A DNA stretch of 41,868 bases from Nitrospirota bacterium (GTDB lineage: Bacteria; Nitrospirota; Nitrospiria; Nitrospirales; UBA8639): assembly GCA_027623995.1 (NCBI GenBank), contig JAQBUF010000027.1, forward strand, positions 1 through 41,868, read 5' to 3'. The notes below the pieces were generated by a model, which saw only the letters and a list, made by a program, of their open reading frames with translations, did no database searches and was not told where the DNA came from. Below are positions 23,585 through 33,612 of the stretch, piece by piece (the first letter of the stretch is position 1; each line of letters starts with the position of its first letter). Made by a program: the position numbers and the translations under genes.

Positions 23585-25033
23585 CTAGTTCTTTTTGGTG
23601 CGGCCATAATCATCTTGATACCGCACGATGTCGTCTTCGCCCAGATAGGGACCATTTTGCACTTCGATGATTTCTAAGGGAACTTTTCCTGGGTTTTCCA
23701 ATCGGTGTTTGGTTTCAACAGGAATCGCGGTGCTTTTTCCAGGACCAAGGTCAGACACTTTCTCTCCACAGGTGACACGTGCAGTTCCAGTAATAACTAC
23801 CCAATGCTCACTTCGCTTATGATGCATTTGAAGTGACAAGCGCCCACCGGGTAGCACACTGATGCGTTTGACTTTATAGCCTGGACCTTCTTCCAAAATC
23901 GTATAGGATCCCCAGGGACGATGAATGGTCAGATGCTCTAAATGTTCAGGCGCACCACGCCGCTTGAGTTCTTCGACAAGCTTTTTCACTTCCTGTGAAC
24001 GTGATTTCGGACAGACCAACGTCGCATCTGGGGTGTCCACCACAACCATATCCTTAAGCCCAATGGCTCCAACAAGGCGTTTATCCGTAAAGAACACTGT
24101 GTTTTCACTATCAATTTCCACCACATTCCCAGTCTTCACATTCCCTCGCGCATCACGAGGCGCGACTTCTTCGAGGCTTCCCCAACTGCCGACATCTGAC
24201 CAAGAAAAATTGACAGGCACGACAGTTGAATGGGAAGACTGCTCCATAATGCCATAGTCAATTGAGACCGAAGGAAGTTTCTTATAGCGAGCAGCAAATT
24301 GATTTCCCAACTGACCCGCTTCCATCATCTTATCGATAGCCTTTAGACCCCGAAGCAAGGCAGGTTGATGTTGCGCAAATTCTTCTAAGACCGCAGAGGC
24401 ACGCCATAGAAAGATACCGCTATTCCAATAATAGTTGCCGGATCGGACATATTGTTGCGCTTTTTTCAAGTCAGGTTTTTCAACAAACCGTGCGACCTTA
24501 TACCCAGACAACCCTCCCCGCGTGCCGACACAGGAACGACGATTCGGTTGAATGTAGCCATATCCAGTCTCCGGCTTAGTCGGTTGAATCCCAAACGTCA
24601 CCAAGCTCCCCTGTTGTGCTAATTGGTATCCGAGAGAAATAGCTTTGTTAAATTTGGCATCGCCATGAATCACATGGTCTGCGGGAAGGACCAGCATCGT
24701 GGCATTGGGATCACGCCTGAGTAGGCGAAGCGCGGCTAACCCAATGGCCGGTGCCGTATTGCGACCTTCAGGTTCCAAGACAAAATTATCTGACAGCTCA
24801 TCTTTCCATTCACATAATTGCAGTTTGATAGACTCTGCTTGGAAATGATTGGTGACCACACAGATGTGGCTGACGGGGACTGATTTCATCACACGGCGCA
24901 CCGTCTGCTGAATCAACGTCTCCTCACCAATAATTTGAAGAAGTTGCTTAGGAAAACGCTCTCGGCTCATCGGCCAAAATCGGGTTCCACTTCCACCGGC
25001 AAGGATAACCGCATACAAATGTGCTTGCTTCAT
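23585..25033 (-). CDS. manC: Mannose-1-phosphate guanylyltransferase/mannose-6-phosphate isomerase
   Basis: A 482-aa bifunctional type II enzyme making GDP-mannose from mannose 1-phosphate and GTP. Its C-terminal cupin part isomerises fructose 6-phosphate and mannose 6-phosphate. The pyrophosphorylase signature LAGGSGTRFWPMSRERFPKQ (11-30) is exact. The C-terminal domain carries HRPWGSYTILEEG and the metal-binding MHHKRSEHWVVITG. GAGG lies 8 bases before the ATG. The phosphomannomutase gene follows after 27 bases. The product probably feeds LPS or exopolysaccharide. Confidence 0.95.
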   Translation of the reverse strand: MKQAHLYAVILAGGSGTRFWPMSRERFPKQLLQIIGEETLIQQTVRRVMKSVPVSHICVVTNHFQAESIKLQLCEWKDELSDNFVLEPEGRNTAPAIGLAALRLLRRDPNATMLVLPADHVIHGDAKFNKAISLGYQLAQQGSLVTFGIQPTKPETGYGYIQPNRRSCVGTRGGLSGYKVARFVEKPDLKKAQQYVRSGNYYWNSGIFLWRASAVLEEFAQHQPALLRGLKAIDKMMEAGQLGNQFAARYKKLPSVSIDYGIMEQSSHSTVVPVNFSWSDVGSWGSLEEVAPRDARGNVKTGNVVEIDSENTVFFTDKRLVGAIGLKDMVVVDTPDATLVCPKSRSQEVKKLVEELKRRGAPEHLEHLTIHRPWGSYTILEEGPGYKVKRISVLPGGRLSLQMHHKRSEHWVVITGTARVTCGEKVSDLGPGKSTAIPVETKHRLENPGKVPLEIIEVQNGPYLGEDDIVRYQDDYGRTKKN

Positions 25034-25214
25034 AAAAAGGCCTCAGTTGAAAAATTCAGGTGATTTTGTGTCCGTTTACCGTTAATAGCTCTCGCTTCTC
25101 GCTATTTGGTAGTTACTTCGGATAATTATGGCAAAATCTAAAGCGATCTTTTACCAATGCATTCCACATCAATATCCCAAATTATTTCCTTAATACGTTC
25201 AGGCATTCAGACCA

Positions 25215-25763
25215 TCATCCTGGCCACTGAAGTTTCGATTGCGCACCAAGAATCATATCCGCTAATTCTCGAACCGCCCCTTCTCCCCCATTGGATTGAC
25301 ATACATATTTTACGGCTTTCCGTATTTCGGGTCTTGCGTTTGCCGGAGAGGCAGAAAACCCCACGGCCTGAAGCGCCTTCAGGTCATTGAGATCGTCACC
25401 AATAAAGGCCATTTCTTGAAGGGACACCCCATAACGGGTTCCCATTTCTTGAAGCACCTTGAGTTTATCCCATATCCCCTGATGCACTTCAGTGATTTGT
25501 AATTTTTTGGCACGCTGCGCCACCAATTTTGTCTGTTCTGTCGTAATAATCCCTATGATAAGACCAGCATGTCTCATAAGGGCCAATCCCATGCCATCCC
25601 AGACATTGAACTTCTTCATCTGCTGACCAGAATCCGAATAATACATTCCTCCATCCGTCAGGACCCCATCAACGTCGGTCGCAAAGAGACGAATCCGCCG
25701 CAAGGTAGTCTTTGTGGGAGCACGAAGATTTGATGATTTTGCTGCAACAGTTTTTTTAGCCAT
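25215..25763 (-). CDS. kdsC: 3-deoxy-D-manno-octulosonate 8-phosphate phosphatase (KdsC-type HAD)
   Basis: A protein of about 182 aa in the C0 HAD family that removes phosphate from KDO 8-phosphate in the KDO branch of LPS synthesis. It has the nucleophile motif FATDVDGVLTDG (D30, D32) and the metal loop IGDDLNDLKAL (D123, D124). The second motif reads GIITTEQT where many KdsC have ITGR, a small deviation. I prefer the ATG at 25763, with GAGG 10 bases upstream; the ORF extends to an ATG at 25799. A basic Ala/Lys-rich N-terminal extension of about 22 residues precedes the HAD fold. A mobile repeat (25819-26007) sits just upstream. Confidence 0.88.
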   Translation of the reverse strand: MAKKTVAAKSSNLRAPTKTTLRRIRLFATDVDGVLTDGGMYYSDSGQQMKKFNVWDGMGLALMRHAGLIIGIITTEQTKLVAQRAKKLQITEVHQGIWDKLKVLQEMGTRYGVSLQEMAFIGDDLNDLKALQAVGFSASPANARPEIRKAVKYVCQSNGGEGAVRELADMILGAQSKLQWPG

Positions 25764-25818
25764 AGGACCGTGCCTCAGGATGAAAGAATTAAAACACACT
25801 CCAGGTTTTAATCAAAGA

Positions 25819-26007
25819 GGGAATGTTGAAAAAATCCGCCAGCGGCGTTCTCGCCCTTTTGCCGTGCTCACGTACTGGGAGTACGCTCCGCGCGTCAAAA
25901 CGGCTGCGGCCTTGCTGGACGAACTTTTTTGAACATTCCCTCTCACTGCTGTCGGTTGCCGTCCTGAAGCATCGATGGCCAATGAACAGGAAATATTCAA
26001 CAGGCCC
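25819..26007. mobile_element. Non-autonomous mobile repeat, copy 1 (189 bp)
   Basis: Imperfect terminal inverted repeats: the left end GGGAATGTTGAAAAA and the inverted right end GGGCCTGTTGAATATT share GGG--TGTTGAA. The element is flanked by a perfect 5-bp direct repeat AAAGA (25814-25818 and 26008-26012), the mark of transposition. An inner inverted copy of the left end (25925-25940) and a small hairpin (CGTACT-CCC-AGTACG on the minus strand) are inside. It carries no transposase. A second copy lies at 38148-38367. Confidence 0.8.
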
Positions 26008-26094
26008 AAAGAACATTTTTGTAGATAGTGACACGCCACATAACGTACGGAAAAAGGATAGAGAAAATAACGATACTAGCGCGTTCGGTGGACT

Positions 26095-27852
26095 TTATAC
26101 CGCTGTAGTCTGAGAAGGCTTGGAGGAAGTTTGGGCAGGGCGGGGTTTGAAGATTTTAATCAAATCGAGATCTTCTTCCTCTTCAATGGTCACAGGAGCC
26201 AGAGAAAGGTCTGTATAGGTTCGGCGATCAGGGGAAAGCTTCACCCGTTTTCGAATAATTCCTAGCTTCCAAAACATCCTTATTAAGGCCATGTGCTCAT
26301 ACCCGATTTCCCAAAGCCTCCGAGCAAAAAATAGAATGGGATTCTCCAGAACAAAGCCTGGACGCCGCTGCGTCCGAACCTTGCGACGGAAATACCCACC
26401 TTCCAACGGATGCAACTTATTGATCGTGATACATCCATAAAATAATACGATTAACGTGCGTAAAAACCCAGCGCTGATGCTCTTGGCATCAACCCGACGC
26501 ATCATGGTTTCCACATGTTCCGGGGTATAGTACTGATCCCAAGCATTTTTATAGACTTGATACCACTCGTCACGAGACATCAGGGGATGTTCGGTAGTCA
26601 CATGTTCAAGGGTATACTTGTTCATGTCCGGGTCCATCCACACGCCTTGAGCCGTGAGGTTTTTATGATCCTCCGAACCTGGCAGTGGGGTGAGGCAGAA
26701 AAATTCCAACAAGTCCACGGGCAACTCCCGTTTAATAATTTCAATATTGCGTGCCACGGACTCTGGCGTATCCCCGGGAAAGCCTAGAATATAGCCAGCG
26801 TAGGTAATGACCCCATGATCCTTCCACTCTTGTAGCATTTTCCGGTATTCCCAAATTTTATTTTGGCCTTTTTTCGCACTCTTTAAATTTTCGGGATCAA
26901 TATTTTCAAGACCGATAAACACTGATTTGCATCCGGCCCTTGCGGCCTTTTCAATAAAATTAGGAAGCCGGTGGCACAAGGTATCAACTTGAATGATAAA
27001 TTTAACTTTGAACCCTTCCTCTTCACGGAGCTTAATGAGCCGATCAAAAATGGATTCCCAATTTTTATTGCGAGCAAAATCATCGTCAGTAATAAAAAAC
27101 CCTCTCGCCCCTTCCTGAATATTTGCACGAACACAGGCCTCGATATCATCAGCCGTGCGCCATCGAGATTTTTGACCTTGCACATTAATGATGGTGCAAA
27201 AACTGCATTGAAACGGGCAGCCACGACCCGCATCAAAACTCCCCATATTCACAAGCGATCGTTGAAATTTACCTTTTGGCAAAAATGGGACAACCGCGTT
27301 ATTTAATTCAGGTAGATCGTCTAAATAGTTGTACAATGGTTGAAGTTTGTCTTCCCATACATGCTGCATCACTTCATCTAAACGTCCCTCAGCTTCGCCT
27401 GCATAAAGGGAAACTCCCATATCCATCGCAGCTTGAAGGTCAGCCGGGATTTCAGAGAGCATGGATAAACAGCCGCTGACATGAAAGCCTCCCATGACCA
27501 CAGAAACCCCCGCTTCACGAAACTGGCGAGCCATTTCCATCGAACGCGGAAAATGGTTAGATTGTACGCCAACCAAACCAACAAACCCTCCGTCTGCTTG
27601 TTGAATATCTCGAATGATTCTCTTGATCGGGATCACGGTGTTCGTTTCATCATGGGCATCAATCACGATCTCAACATCATCGCCGAGAACTTTCCGATTC
27701 GCACAATCCGCGGCCAAACCATATAAGACCGCCAAGGAGTTCGAGGGAATCAGGGATCGAACCCACTGCACGACGTACCCCTCCTCATCGTAACGAGACG
27801 GTTTGATAAACTCTATCCGAAAGGTTTTTGAGGAATTCACGATCGAGGACAT
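26095..27852 (-). CDS. B12-binding-domain radical SAM protein
   Basis: About 585 aa. The N-terminal third (about 10-165) resembles a cobalamin-binding Rossmann domain: GFVGLVGVQSNHFPRS, then VVMGGFHVSG, then YAGEAEG. The radical SAM core follows, with the iron-sulfur Cys motif CPFQCSFC (C212, C216, C219), ITDDDFARNK, FIGLENIDP and YILGFPGDTPES. The last 100 residues are less conserved and end in an acidic and proline-rich tail. The family includes methyltransferases and ring-forming enzymes; the substrate here is unknown. It follows a close paralogue on the same strand after about 20 bases. The start could be the ATG at 27852 or the GTG at 27861; neither has a well-spaced ribosome binding site. 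Confidence 0.85.
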   Translation of the reverse strand: MSSIVNSSKTFRIEFIKPSRYDEEGYVVQWVRSLIPSNSLAVLYGLAADCANRKVLGDDVEIVIDAHDETNTVIPIKRIIRDIQQADGGFVGLVGVQSNHFPRSMEMARQFREAGVSVVMGGFHVSGCLSMLSEIPADLQAAMDMGVSLYAGEAEGRLDEVMQHVWEDKLQPLYNYLDDLPELNNAVVPFLPKGKFQRSLVNMGSFDAGRGCPFQCSFCTIINVQGQKSRWRTADDIEACVRANIQEGARGFFITDDDFARNKNWESIFDRLIKLREEEGFKVKFIIQVDTLCHRLPNFIEKAARAGCKSVFIGLENIDPENLKSAKKGQNKIWEYRKMLQEWKDHGVITYAGYILGFPGDTPESVARNIEIIKRELPVDLLEFFCLTPLPGSEDHKNLTAQGVWMDPDMNKYTLEHVTTEHPLMSRDEWYQVYKNAWDQYYTPEHVETMMRRVDAKSISAGFLRTLIVLFYGCITINKLHPLEGGYFRRKVRTQRRPGFVLENPILFFARRLWEIGYEHMALIRMFWKLGIIRKRVKLSPDRRTYTDLSLAPVTIEEEEDLDLIKIFKPRPAQTSSKPSQTTAV

Positions 27853-27875
27853 CCCTTCCACACTGAAGTTGTGGA

Positions 27876-29624
27876 TTACTTCACAGCGGCGACTGCAATT
27901 TGCTCAGAGGGAGATTTTGATGGACGTGGGTGAAATATTTTAATGAGATCCAGATCTTCTTCCTCTTCAATCGTGACCGGAGTCAAAGAAAGGTCAGTAT
28001 ATTGCTTTCGATTCGGATCCGATTTCACCCGACGTCGAATCTTGGCATATTGCAGCACAAGTTTTAAAAACTTCCAGTGGTCGCTCATGACCTCCCACAA
28101 ACGCTTGGGATAGAACATCAATAGATGTTCAATTGGGAAGCCTGGTCTTCGTTGCGTGCGAATCTTTCGACGCAAATACCCATTTTCCAATGGATGCAAA
28201 TGGTTAATGATGATGGCGCCATAGAACCACAACACAAGAAACATCATATTACCAACACTGCCATGTCGGGCAGCTGCTCTGCGCATTAATGTTTCAACAT
28301 GCTCTAGGGTATAATATTGCTTCCAGGCATTGTCATAGGCTTGAGACCATTCAGCTTCGGTCATCGTCGGATGACTAGTCGTGACATATTCAAGCGTATA
28401 GCGGTTCATGTCTGTTTCCATTTTCACGCCCTGAGCTTGCAACTTCTGATGATCTTCCGACCCAGGGAGCGGAGTCAAACAGAAAAACTCCAACAGATCT
28501 ACCGGCAATTCTTTTTTAATAATTTCAATATCACGGGCAATTGATTGCGGAGTGTCAGCAGGGAATCCCAATATATAGCCGGCATAGGTCGTGCACCCAT
28601 GATCTTTCCAGGCTTGAAGCATTTGGCGATATTCCCAAATTTTATTTTGCCGTTTCTTCGCAGCGACCAGATTGTCAGGATTGATATTCTCCAATCCAAT
28701 AAACACGCGCCGACATCCAGCACGTGCAGCCTTTTCAATGAAATTCGGTAGTCGATGGCAGAGGGCATCCACCTGAATAATGAATTTAATGTCGAGCCGT
28801 TCGACTTCACGAAGTGCAATTAAACGATCAAAAATCGCCTCCCAATTTTTATTTCTGGCGAAGTCATCATCCGTGATAAAGAATCGATTCACCCCTTGGG
28901 CTAGGTTGGCCCGAACGACTTGTTCCACATCATCCGGCGTCCGCCACCGCGACTTTTGACCTTGGACATTGATAATCGTGCAAAAGCTGCACTGGAAGGG
29001 ACAGCCTCGACCAGCGTCAAAGCTACCTAATCCTTCGACTGTTTTCTCAATATGTTATTTGGGCAAAAATGGAACCACGGCACCCGTTAATTCAGGCAGA
29101 TCATCGAGATAATTATAGAGTGGCTTGACCTGCCCTCCCCAGACATCTCGTAACACGTCATCGAAACGACCCTCGGCTTCACCGGCATAAATGGTAATCC
29201 CCATGTCCATGGCTTGTTGAATATCCACTTGGATATTAGGAAGCATCGAGAGACATCCACTCACATGAAACCCGCCAATCACCACGGCAATACCTGCCTC
29301 GCGAAGGGGGCGGGCGATGTCTACTGATCTGGGAAATTGGTTCGTCTGCACACCAACGAGCCCAACCATTCCCCCATCGGCTTGCTGAATATCTCGAATG
29401 ATCTTTTTAATCGGGATAACGGTATTGGGTTCGTCATAGGCATCAAGGACAATCTCGACATCATCGCCCAGCACCTTTCGGTTCGCACAATCTAGAGCGA
29501 GCCCATATAATGTTGCGAGAGTATTAGAAGGAATGATGGATCGGACCCATTGCACCACATACCCATCATTGTCATAACGAGAAGGTTTGATCAGAACAAG
29601 ACGAAAGGTTTTTGATGCACTCAT
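27876..29624 (-). pseudogene. B12-binding radical SAM paralogue split by one in-frame TAA
   Basis: A full-length relative of the downstream gene, close in sequence from end to end and the same length (583 codons), but codon 190 is TAA (29055-29057) where the paralogue has Gly. The frame continues unbroken after the stop through GSFDAGRGCPFQCSFC and on to the C-terminus, so no frameshift or other stop is seen. The stop separates the cobalamin-binding domain from the radical SAM core. The first fragment runs 29055-29624; the rest has its first ATG-type restart at 28928, after the Cys motif. It is either freshly inactivated, a read-through gene or a sequencing error. An ATG start at 29624 begins MSASKTFRLVLIKPSRYD. 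Confidence 0.85.
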
Positions 29625-29984
29625 GGAGGGTAAAACTTATAGGATTACGTTAAAATTGATAACCTCAGGGTTCACCCAATTTCCCTTGTCGCCCATTACG
29701 GCAATATTACCATCATCAATGCTTTCGTGTATCATACCCATATCGTGGAGTCAACGAAATCTAGTGCCCAAACACCCGGCACATCACAAGATATAGGATA
29801 TTTTCGCCATCCATTACAGGGCTTCCTGCTGCCAATCCATTTACAGCATCTCTACCCTACGTTATTATGCACAACAACAATTTTGACTTCCCCAATCCAA
29901 TTTTCCGGTCCTCCGACCTCAGGGACAACAAGGATTTAAAAGCATGATTTTCATCGCCTGCACACACCTCTCAATCCAAGTACC
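29625..29984. other. Divergent intergenic region between the radical SAM pair and lptF
   Basis: About 360 bases between divergent genes, presumably holding both promoters. No gene, hairpin or clear -35/-10 pair stands out. Short frames here look random. Confidence 0.4.
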
Positions 29985-31067
29985 ATGCGAATCCTAGACC
30001 GTTATATTTTCAAAGAGCTGATGATCCCCTTTACCGTCAGCCTGGGGGCACTGTGCTTTATAGTTTTCACGAAAGAAATGCTGCGTCTCGTTGAGCTGTT
30101 GGTCTCAAAAGGGGTGGGGATCATGCCGGTCCTCAATATTGTCGCTCATCTCATGCCTTCGTTTCTTGTTCTGACCCTACCTATTGCGTGCCTAGTGTCT
30201 TCCATTACCGCATTTGGGCGACTTTCTTTTGACAAAGAACTCATCGCCATGAGAGCTGCCGGGATTAGTTTGCTACGTATTGCATTCCCAGTCTTCGTGT
30301 TTTCATTTATGGTGTTTCTACTCACGATTTACCTCTCCCAGTGGGGACAACCGTGGTCAAACGTCTCGCTGAAAAAATTAGCCATTAGCCTGGTCAAGGA
30401 TCAGCTCACCTTAGCTCTAGACAAAGGGGTGTTTAACGAACCAACCAAAGGCATGATGATTTACGTCCCTGAGCCGGAGAAGGGGAAAAAAGCCGAAGGC
30501 ATTTTTATTGCTGATCAACGCGATCCAACAAAACCGTTTATTGTGACTGCCAAAAATTTCAGCATGCTCCATGACCCCAAACAAAAACAGCTCGGCTTTC
30601 GGCTTTTTGAGGGCACAATCCATTCGTTCCCCAATGATATTACGCAGCATCACCAAGTAACCTTCACGACCTATGACCTCAAGATGGCTCTCCCCGACAC
30701 CTTCAACACGACGAAGCCGGGACGAAAAGGCTACGACTATCTCATCCAACAACTCGACGAATCGGGATGGCGAGATACCAATTCACTCCGACGACTCATG
30801 GAGTATTACAAGGACTTGGGATTCCCCGTGGCCACACTCATTTTAGGGGTGCTTGGGCTTCCCGTGGGAATCGTCTCAAAACGATCAGGCCGAATGGGAG
30901 GTTTTGCCGTTGGCATTCTGATCATGGTGGGATTTTATCTATTAAATGTCGTCGGTGAATTTCTCGTGACCACCCTCATTCTTCATCCCTTTGCGGGGGC
31001 TTGGTTTCCTAACGTCATTTTGTTACTCATCACCTGTACTCTCTTTTACCGAGCCAGTCGACATTAA
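29985..31067 (+). CDS. lptF: LPS export permease LptF
   Basis: A 360-aa inner-membrane permease of the YjgP/YjgQ family. With LptG and the LptB ATPase it extracts LPS from the inner membrane for transport across the periplasm. It has the expected plan: three N-terminal helices, a large periplasmic beta-jellyroll (about 120-245) and three C-terminal helices. It begins MRILDRYIFKELMIPF, and LPIACLVSSITAFGRLSFDKELIAMRAAG is the typical coupling-helix region. The stop TAA is directly followed by the lptG ATG with no gap. I assign LptF and not LptG by order in the pair. Confidence 0.9.
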   Translation: MRILDRYIFKELMIPFTVSLGALCFIVFTKEMLRLVELLVSKGVGIMPVLNIVAHLMPSFLVLTLPIACLVSSITAFGRLSFDKELIAMRAAGISLLRIAFPVFVFSFMVFLLTIYLSQWGQPWSNVSLKKLAISLVKDQLTLALDKGVFNEPTKGMMIYVPEPEKGKKAEGIFIADQRDPTKPFIVTAKNFSMLHDPKQKQLGFRLFEGTIHSFPNDITQHHQVTFTTYDLKMALPDTFNTTKPGRKGYDYLIQQLDESGWRDTNSLRRLMEYYKDLGFPVATLILGVLGLPVGIVSKRSGRMGGFAVGILIMVGFYLLNVVGEFLVTTLILHPFAGAWFPNVILLLITCTLFYRASRH

Positions 31068-32159
31068 ATGGGCATTCTGTTTTGGTACATTCTTCGGCAT
31101 TATTTGAAGATCCTGGTCATGTGCATGACGGGTTTGACCTCAATTTATCTCATTATCGATTTTTTTGAAAAACTGAGGAGATTTCTTCGGCACGATGCGG
31201 AACTCTCTTCGATGTTGATGTATTTCTTCTTTAAAATCCCGGACATTTCCTTTAAACTCGCTCCGTTTGCCGCATTAATGGCCTCACTTCTCGCCATTGG
31301 CATGTTGAATAAAAATCATGAAATTACCGCCATGCGAAGTTGCGGGTTTAGCCTGTTTCATATTGCCGTGCCCTTTTTATCCGTGGCGGCTCTGTCAACC
31401 GTCGTACTATTTGGTTTTACGGCGATCTTGATTCCCTTGGGCAATGCTAAGGCTGAGCAAATCAAAACCGTCGAAATCCAAAAAAAGCCGCGCCCCTTGG
31501 CCTTTACTGCGGAGAATCTCTGGCTTCGGATCCAGAACAATACCATCATGAATGTCAAAAATGTTTCTCCCGACGGTACACAACTTCACACGATTCGACT
31601 GTATCGGCTTGATACAGGCTTCAAACTTAATCAAGTCCTTTCAGCAGACACGGTCGATTACACCGCGAAGGGTTGGACATTGAAAAACGTCGTCAAACGC
31701 TCCATGACGCTTAAGGGACCGATCAAGGTCATTCAACTCGACGAACTTCCCTTAGAGCTTTCCTTGACACCGGAAGATTTAGAAACGTGGATTTCGTTGG
31801 AGCCCGAACACATGACTCTGATCCAGCTGTGGGAGCATATCAAGCATTTGAAAAATGAAGGGCATAATATCACTCGATTCCTCACTGACTATTGGGGGCG
31901 CATTGCCTTTTCGTTTGTCACCTTCATCATGACCATTCTTGGATTATCACTTGGACTTCATGGTCTGGGGGCCAGGTCATCGAGTGTGGCCAAGAGCATT
32001 GGCCAAGCCCTGGGTATAAGTTTTTTGTTTTGGACCACCCATTCGGTTGGCATTTCCCTAGGACGTAGTGGTGCACTGGCGCCGGTAATCGCTGGATGGA
32101 TCGCCTGTTTCATGTTTCTCGCCGTCAGCCTGAATTATATGCTGAAGGTACGCTATTAA
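31068..32159 (+). CDS. lptG: LPS export permease LptG
   Basis: A 363-aa partner of LptF with the same plan: helices near 10-35, 50-80 and 95-120, a periplasmic domain (about 125-270) and helices at the C-terminal end. KNHEITAMRSCGFSLFHIA is the family's cytoplasmic coupling motif. It starts on the base after the lptF stop, so the two are translated together. The LptB ATPase is not in the window. fabF follows after 66 bases. Confidence 0.9.
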   Translation: MGILFWYILRHYLKILVMCMTGLTSIYLIIDFFEKLRRFLRHDAELSSMLMYFFFKIPDISFKLAPFAALMASLLAIGMLNKNHEITAMRSCGFSLFHIAVPFLSVAALSTVVLFGFTAILIPLGNAKAEQIKTVEIQKKPRPLAFTAENLWLRIQNNTIMNVKNVSPDGTQLHTIRLYRLDTGFKLNQVLSADTVDYTAKGWTLKNVVKRSMTLKGPIKVIQLDELPLELSLTPEDLETWISLEPEHMTLIQLWEHIKHLKNEGHNITRFLTDYWGRIAFSFVTFIMTILGLSLGLHGLGARSSSVAKSIGQALGISFLFWTTHSVGISLGRSGALAPVIAGWIACFMFLAVSLNYMLKVRY

Positions 32160-32225
32160 CTTATGTATGATAGACCACACCCCTCACCCTTGACGTGAGC
32201 GGTTATTGAAAGGCTGTATTTTCGC

Positions 32226-33485
32226 ATGGCACCAAAAGTTGTAGTCACGGGTCTCGGCATTGTCACCCCCATCGGCATTGGGCTTAATCAATTTTGGAAT
32301 GCGGCCATTGAAGGACAATCTGGCATTTCAAAAATTCCGTCATTTGAAGGCCTGCCCATTGATGCCTATCGGTCTCGCATCGCCGGACAAATTCATGATT
32401 TTAACCCACTCGACTATATTGATGAAAAATACGCCAACCGTGTTGATCGCTATGCCCAATTCGGATTAGTCGCCGTAAAAGAGGCCTTAGAGGATGCCGG
32501 GATCGACATGGAACAAGAAAACCCCGATCGCGTAGGAGTCATGGTTGGAGCAGGCATGGGTGGGATGATGATGGGCGAGCGGGAAATTTCGCATCTCTAC
32601 GATACCAAAAAGCCAAATCGCGTACATCCAAATTTTATTCCTGCCATTACCCTGAACTCTGCATCTGGAATTATTGCCATGGCCTTTGGAGCCAAAGGTC
32701 CCAACATCACTATTTCCACGGCCTGCTCATCCAGCATTCATGCCATTGGGCAAGCCTTGAATACCATCCGTATGGGGAAAGCCGATATGATGATCGCGGC
32801 CGGAGCTGATGCCAGTATTACCCCATTGGTCTTCGCAGGATTTTGCTCGCTCAGGGCGTTGTCCAGCCGATACAATGAACAGCCAACCCAAGCCTCACGC
32901 CCCTTTGATCGAGGTCGCGATGGGTTTGTCATGGGTGAAGGAGCCGGGGCCTTAATCTTAGAGACGCTCCAACATGCCAAACGCCGTCGTGCAAAGATCT
33001 ATGCCGAAGTCGCAGGGTATGCGTCGACCAGTGAGGCCTATCATATGGTGGTTCCGAAAGAAGACGGAGCCGAAATGGCCAAAACCATGAAACTCGCACT
33101 GGACGATGCCCAACTACGACCCGCCCAGGTTGATTATGTGAATGCCCATGCCACCTCAACGACGGTGGGAGACGACGTCGAAGTTCGTGGCCTTCGCCAT
33201 CTGTTTAAAAGTCGCGCCAATAAATTGTTGATCAACGCGACTAAGTCGCTGGTTGGCCATACATTGGGTGCTGCCGGGGCCTTGGGAGCCATCACCTCCA
33301 TCATGGCTATGCAGACAGGGATTGTGCATCCCACCCTGAATTTAGACGATCCAGATCCAGAATGCCATTTGACCGGCATCTCCAACCAAACCCAAGAAGG
33401 CAAAATTAAGGTCGCCATGACAAATGCATTTGGATTTGGTAGCAATAATGGTGTATTGATTCTCAAACGTTATTCGACTCGATGA
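32226..33485 (+). CDS. fabF: 3-oxoacyl-ACP synthase II
   Basis: A 419-aa thiolase-fold condensing enzyme that elongates acyl-ACP with malonyl-ACP in fatty acid synthesis. The catalytic triad is C167 (STACSSS), H308 (NAHATST) and H345 (KSLVGHTLGAAG), with K340. The spacing and the C-terminal NAFGFGSNNGVL motif are standard for FabF. Unusually, the ACP gene follows and does not precede it. The upstream sequence has only a weak AAAGG at some distance from the ATG. Confidence 0.93.
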   Translation: MAPKVVVTGLGIVTPIGIGLNQFWNAAIEGQSGISKIPSFEGLPIDAYRSRIAGQIHDFNPLDYIDEKYANRVDRYAQFGLVAVKEALEDAGIDMEQENPDRVGVMVGAGMGGMMMGEREISHLYDTKKPNRVHPNFIPAITLNSASGIIAMAFGAKGPNITISTACSSSIHAIGQALNTIRMGKADMMIAAGADASITPLVFAGFCSLRALSSRYNEQPTQASRPFDRGRDGFVMGEGAGALILETLQHAKRRRAKIYAEVAGYASTSEAYHMVVPKEDGAEMAKTMKLALDDAQLRPAQVDYVNAHATSTTVGDDVEVRGLRHLFKSRANKLLINATKSLVGHTLGAAGALGAITSIMAMQTGIVHPTLNLDDPDPECHLTGISNQTQEGKIKVAMTNAFGFGSNNGVLILKRYSTR

Positions 33486-33612
33486 ATTGGTTGCTCGTCA
33501 CTTGTTGCCTGAAAAAAAAGGGAATGATAAAGGATTCAAAATACTAGCGACCAGCAACGATGAGCCCTGCGAATAAAATTTCTGAACAGGCCCTTAGGAA
33601 AGGAATAGTGGA

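Noticed and set aside
33575-33595. GAACAGGCCC near 33585 as a third end of the mobile repeat
   Set aside because: Only about 9-10 bases match one terminus, with no partner end or duplication; likely chance.
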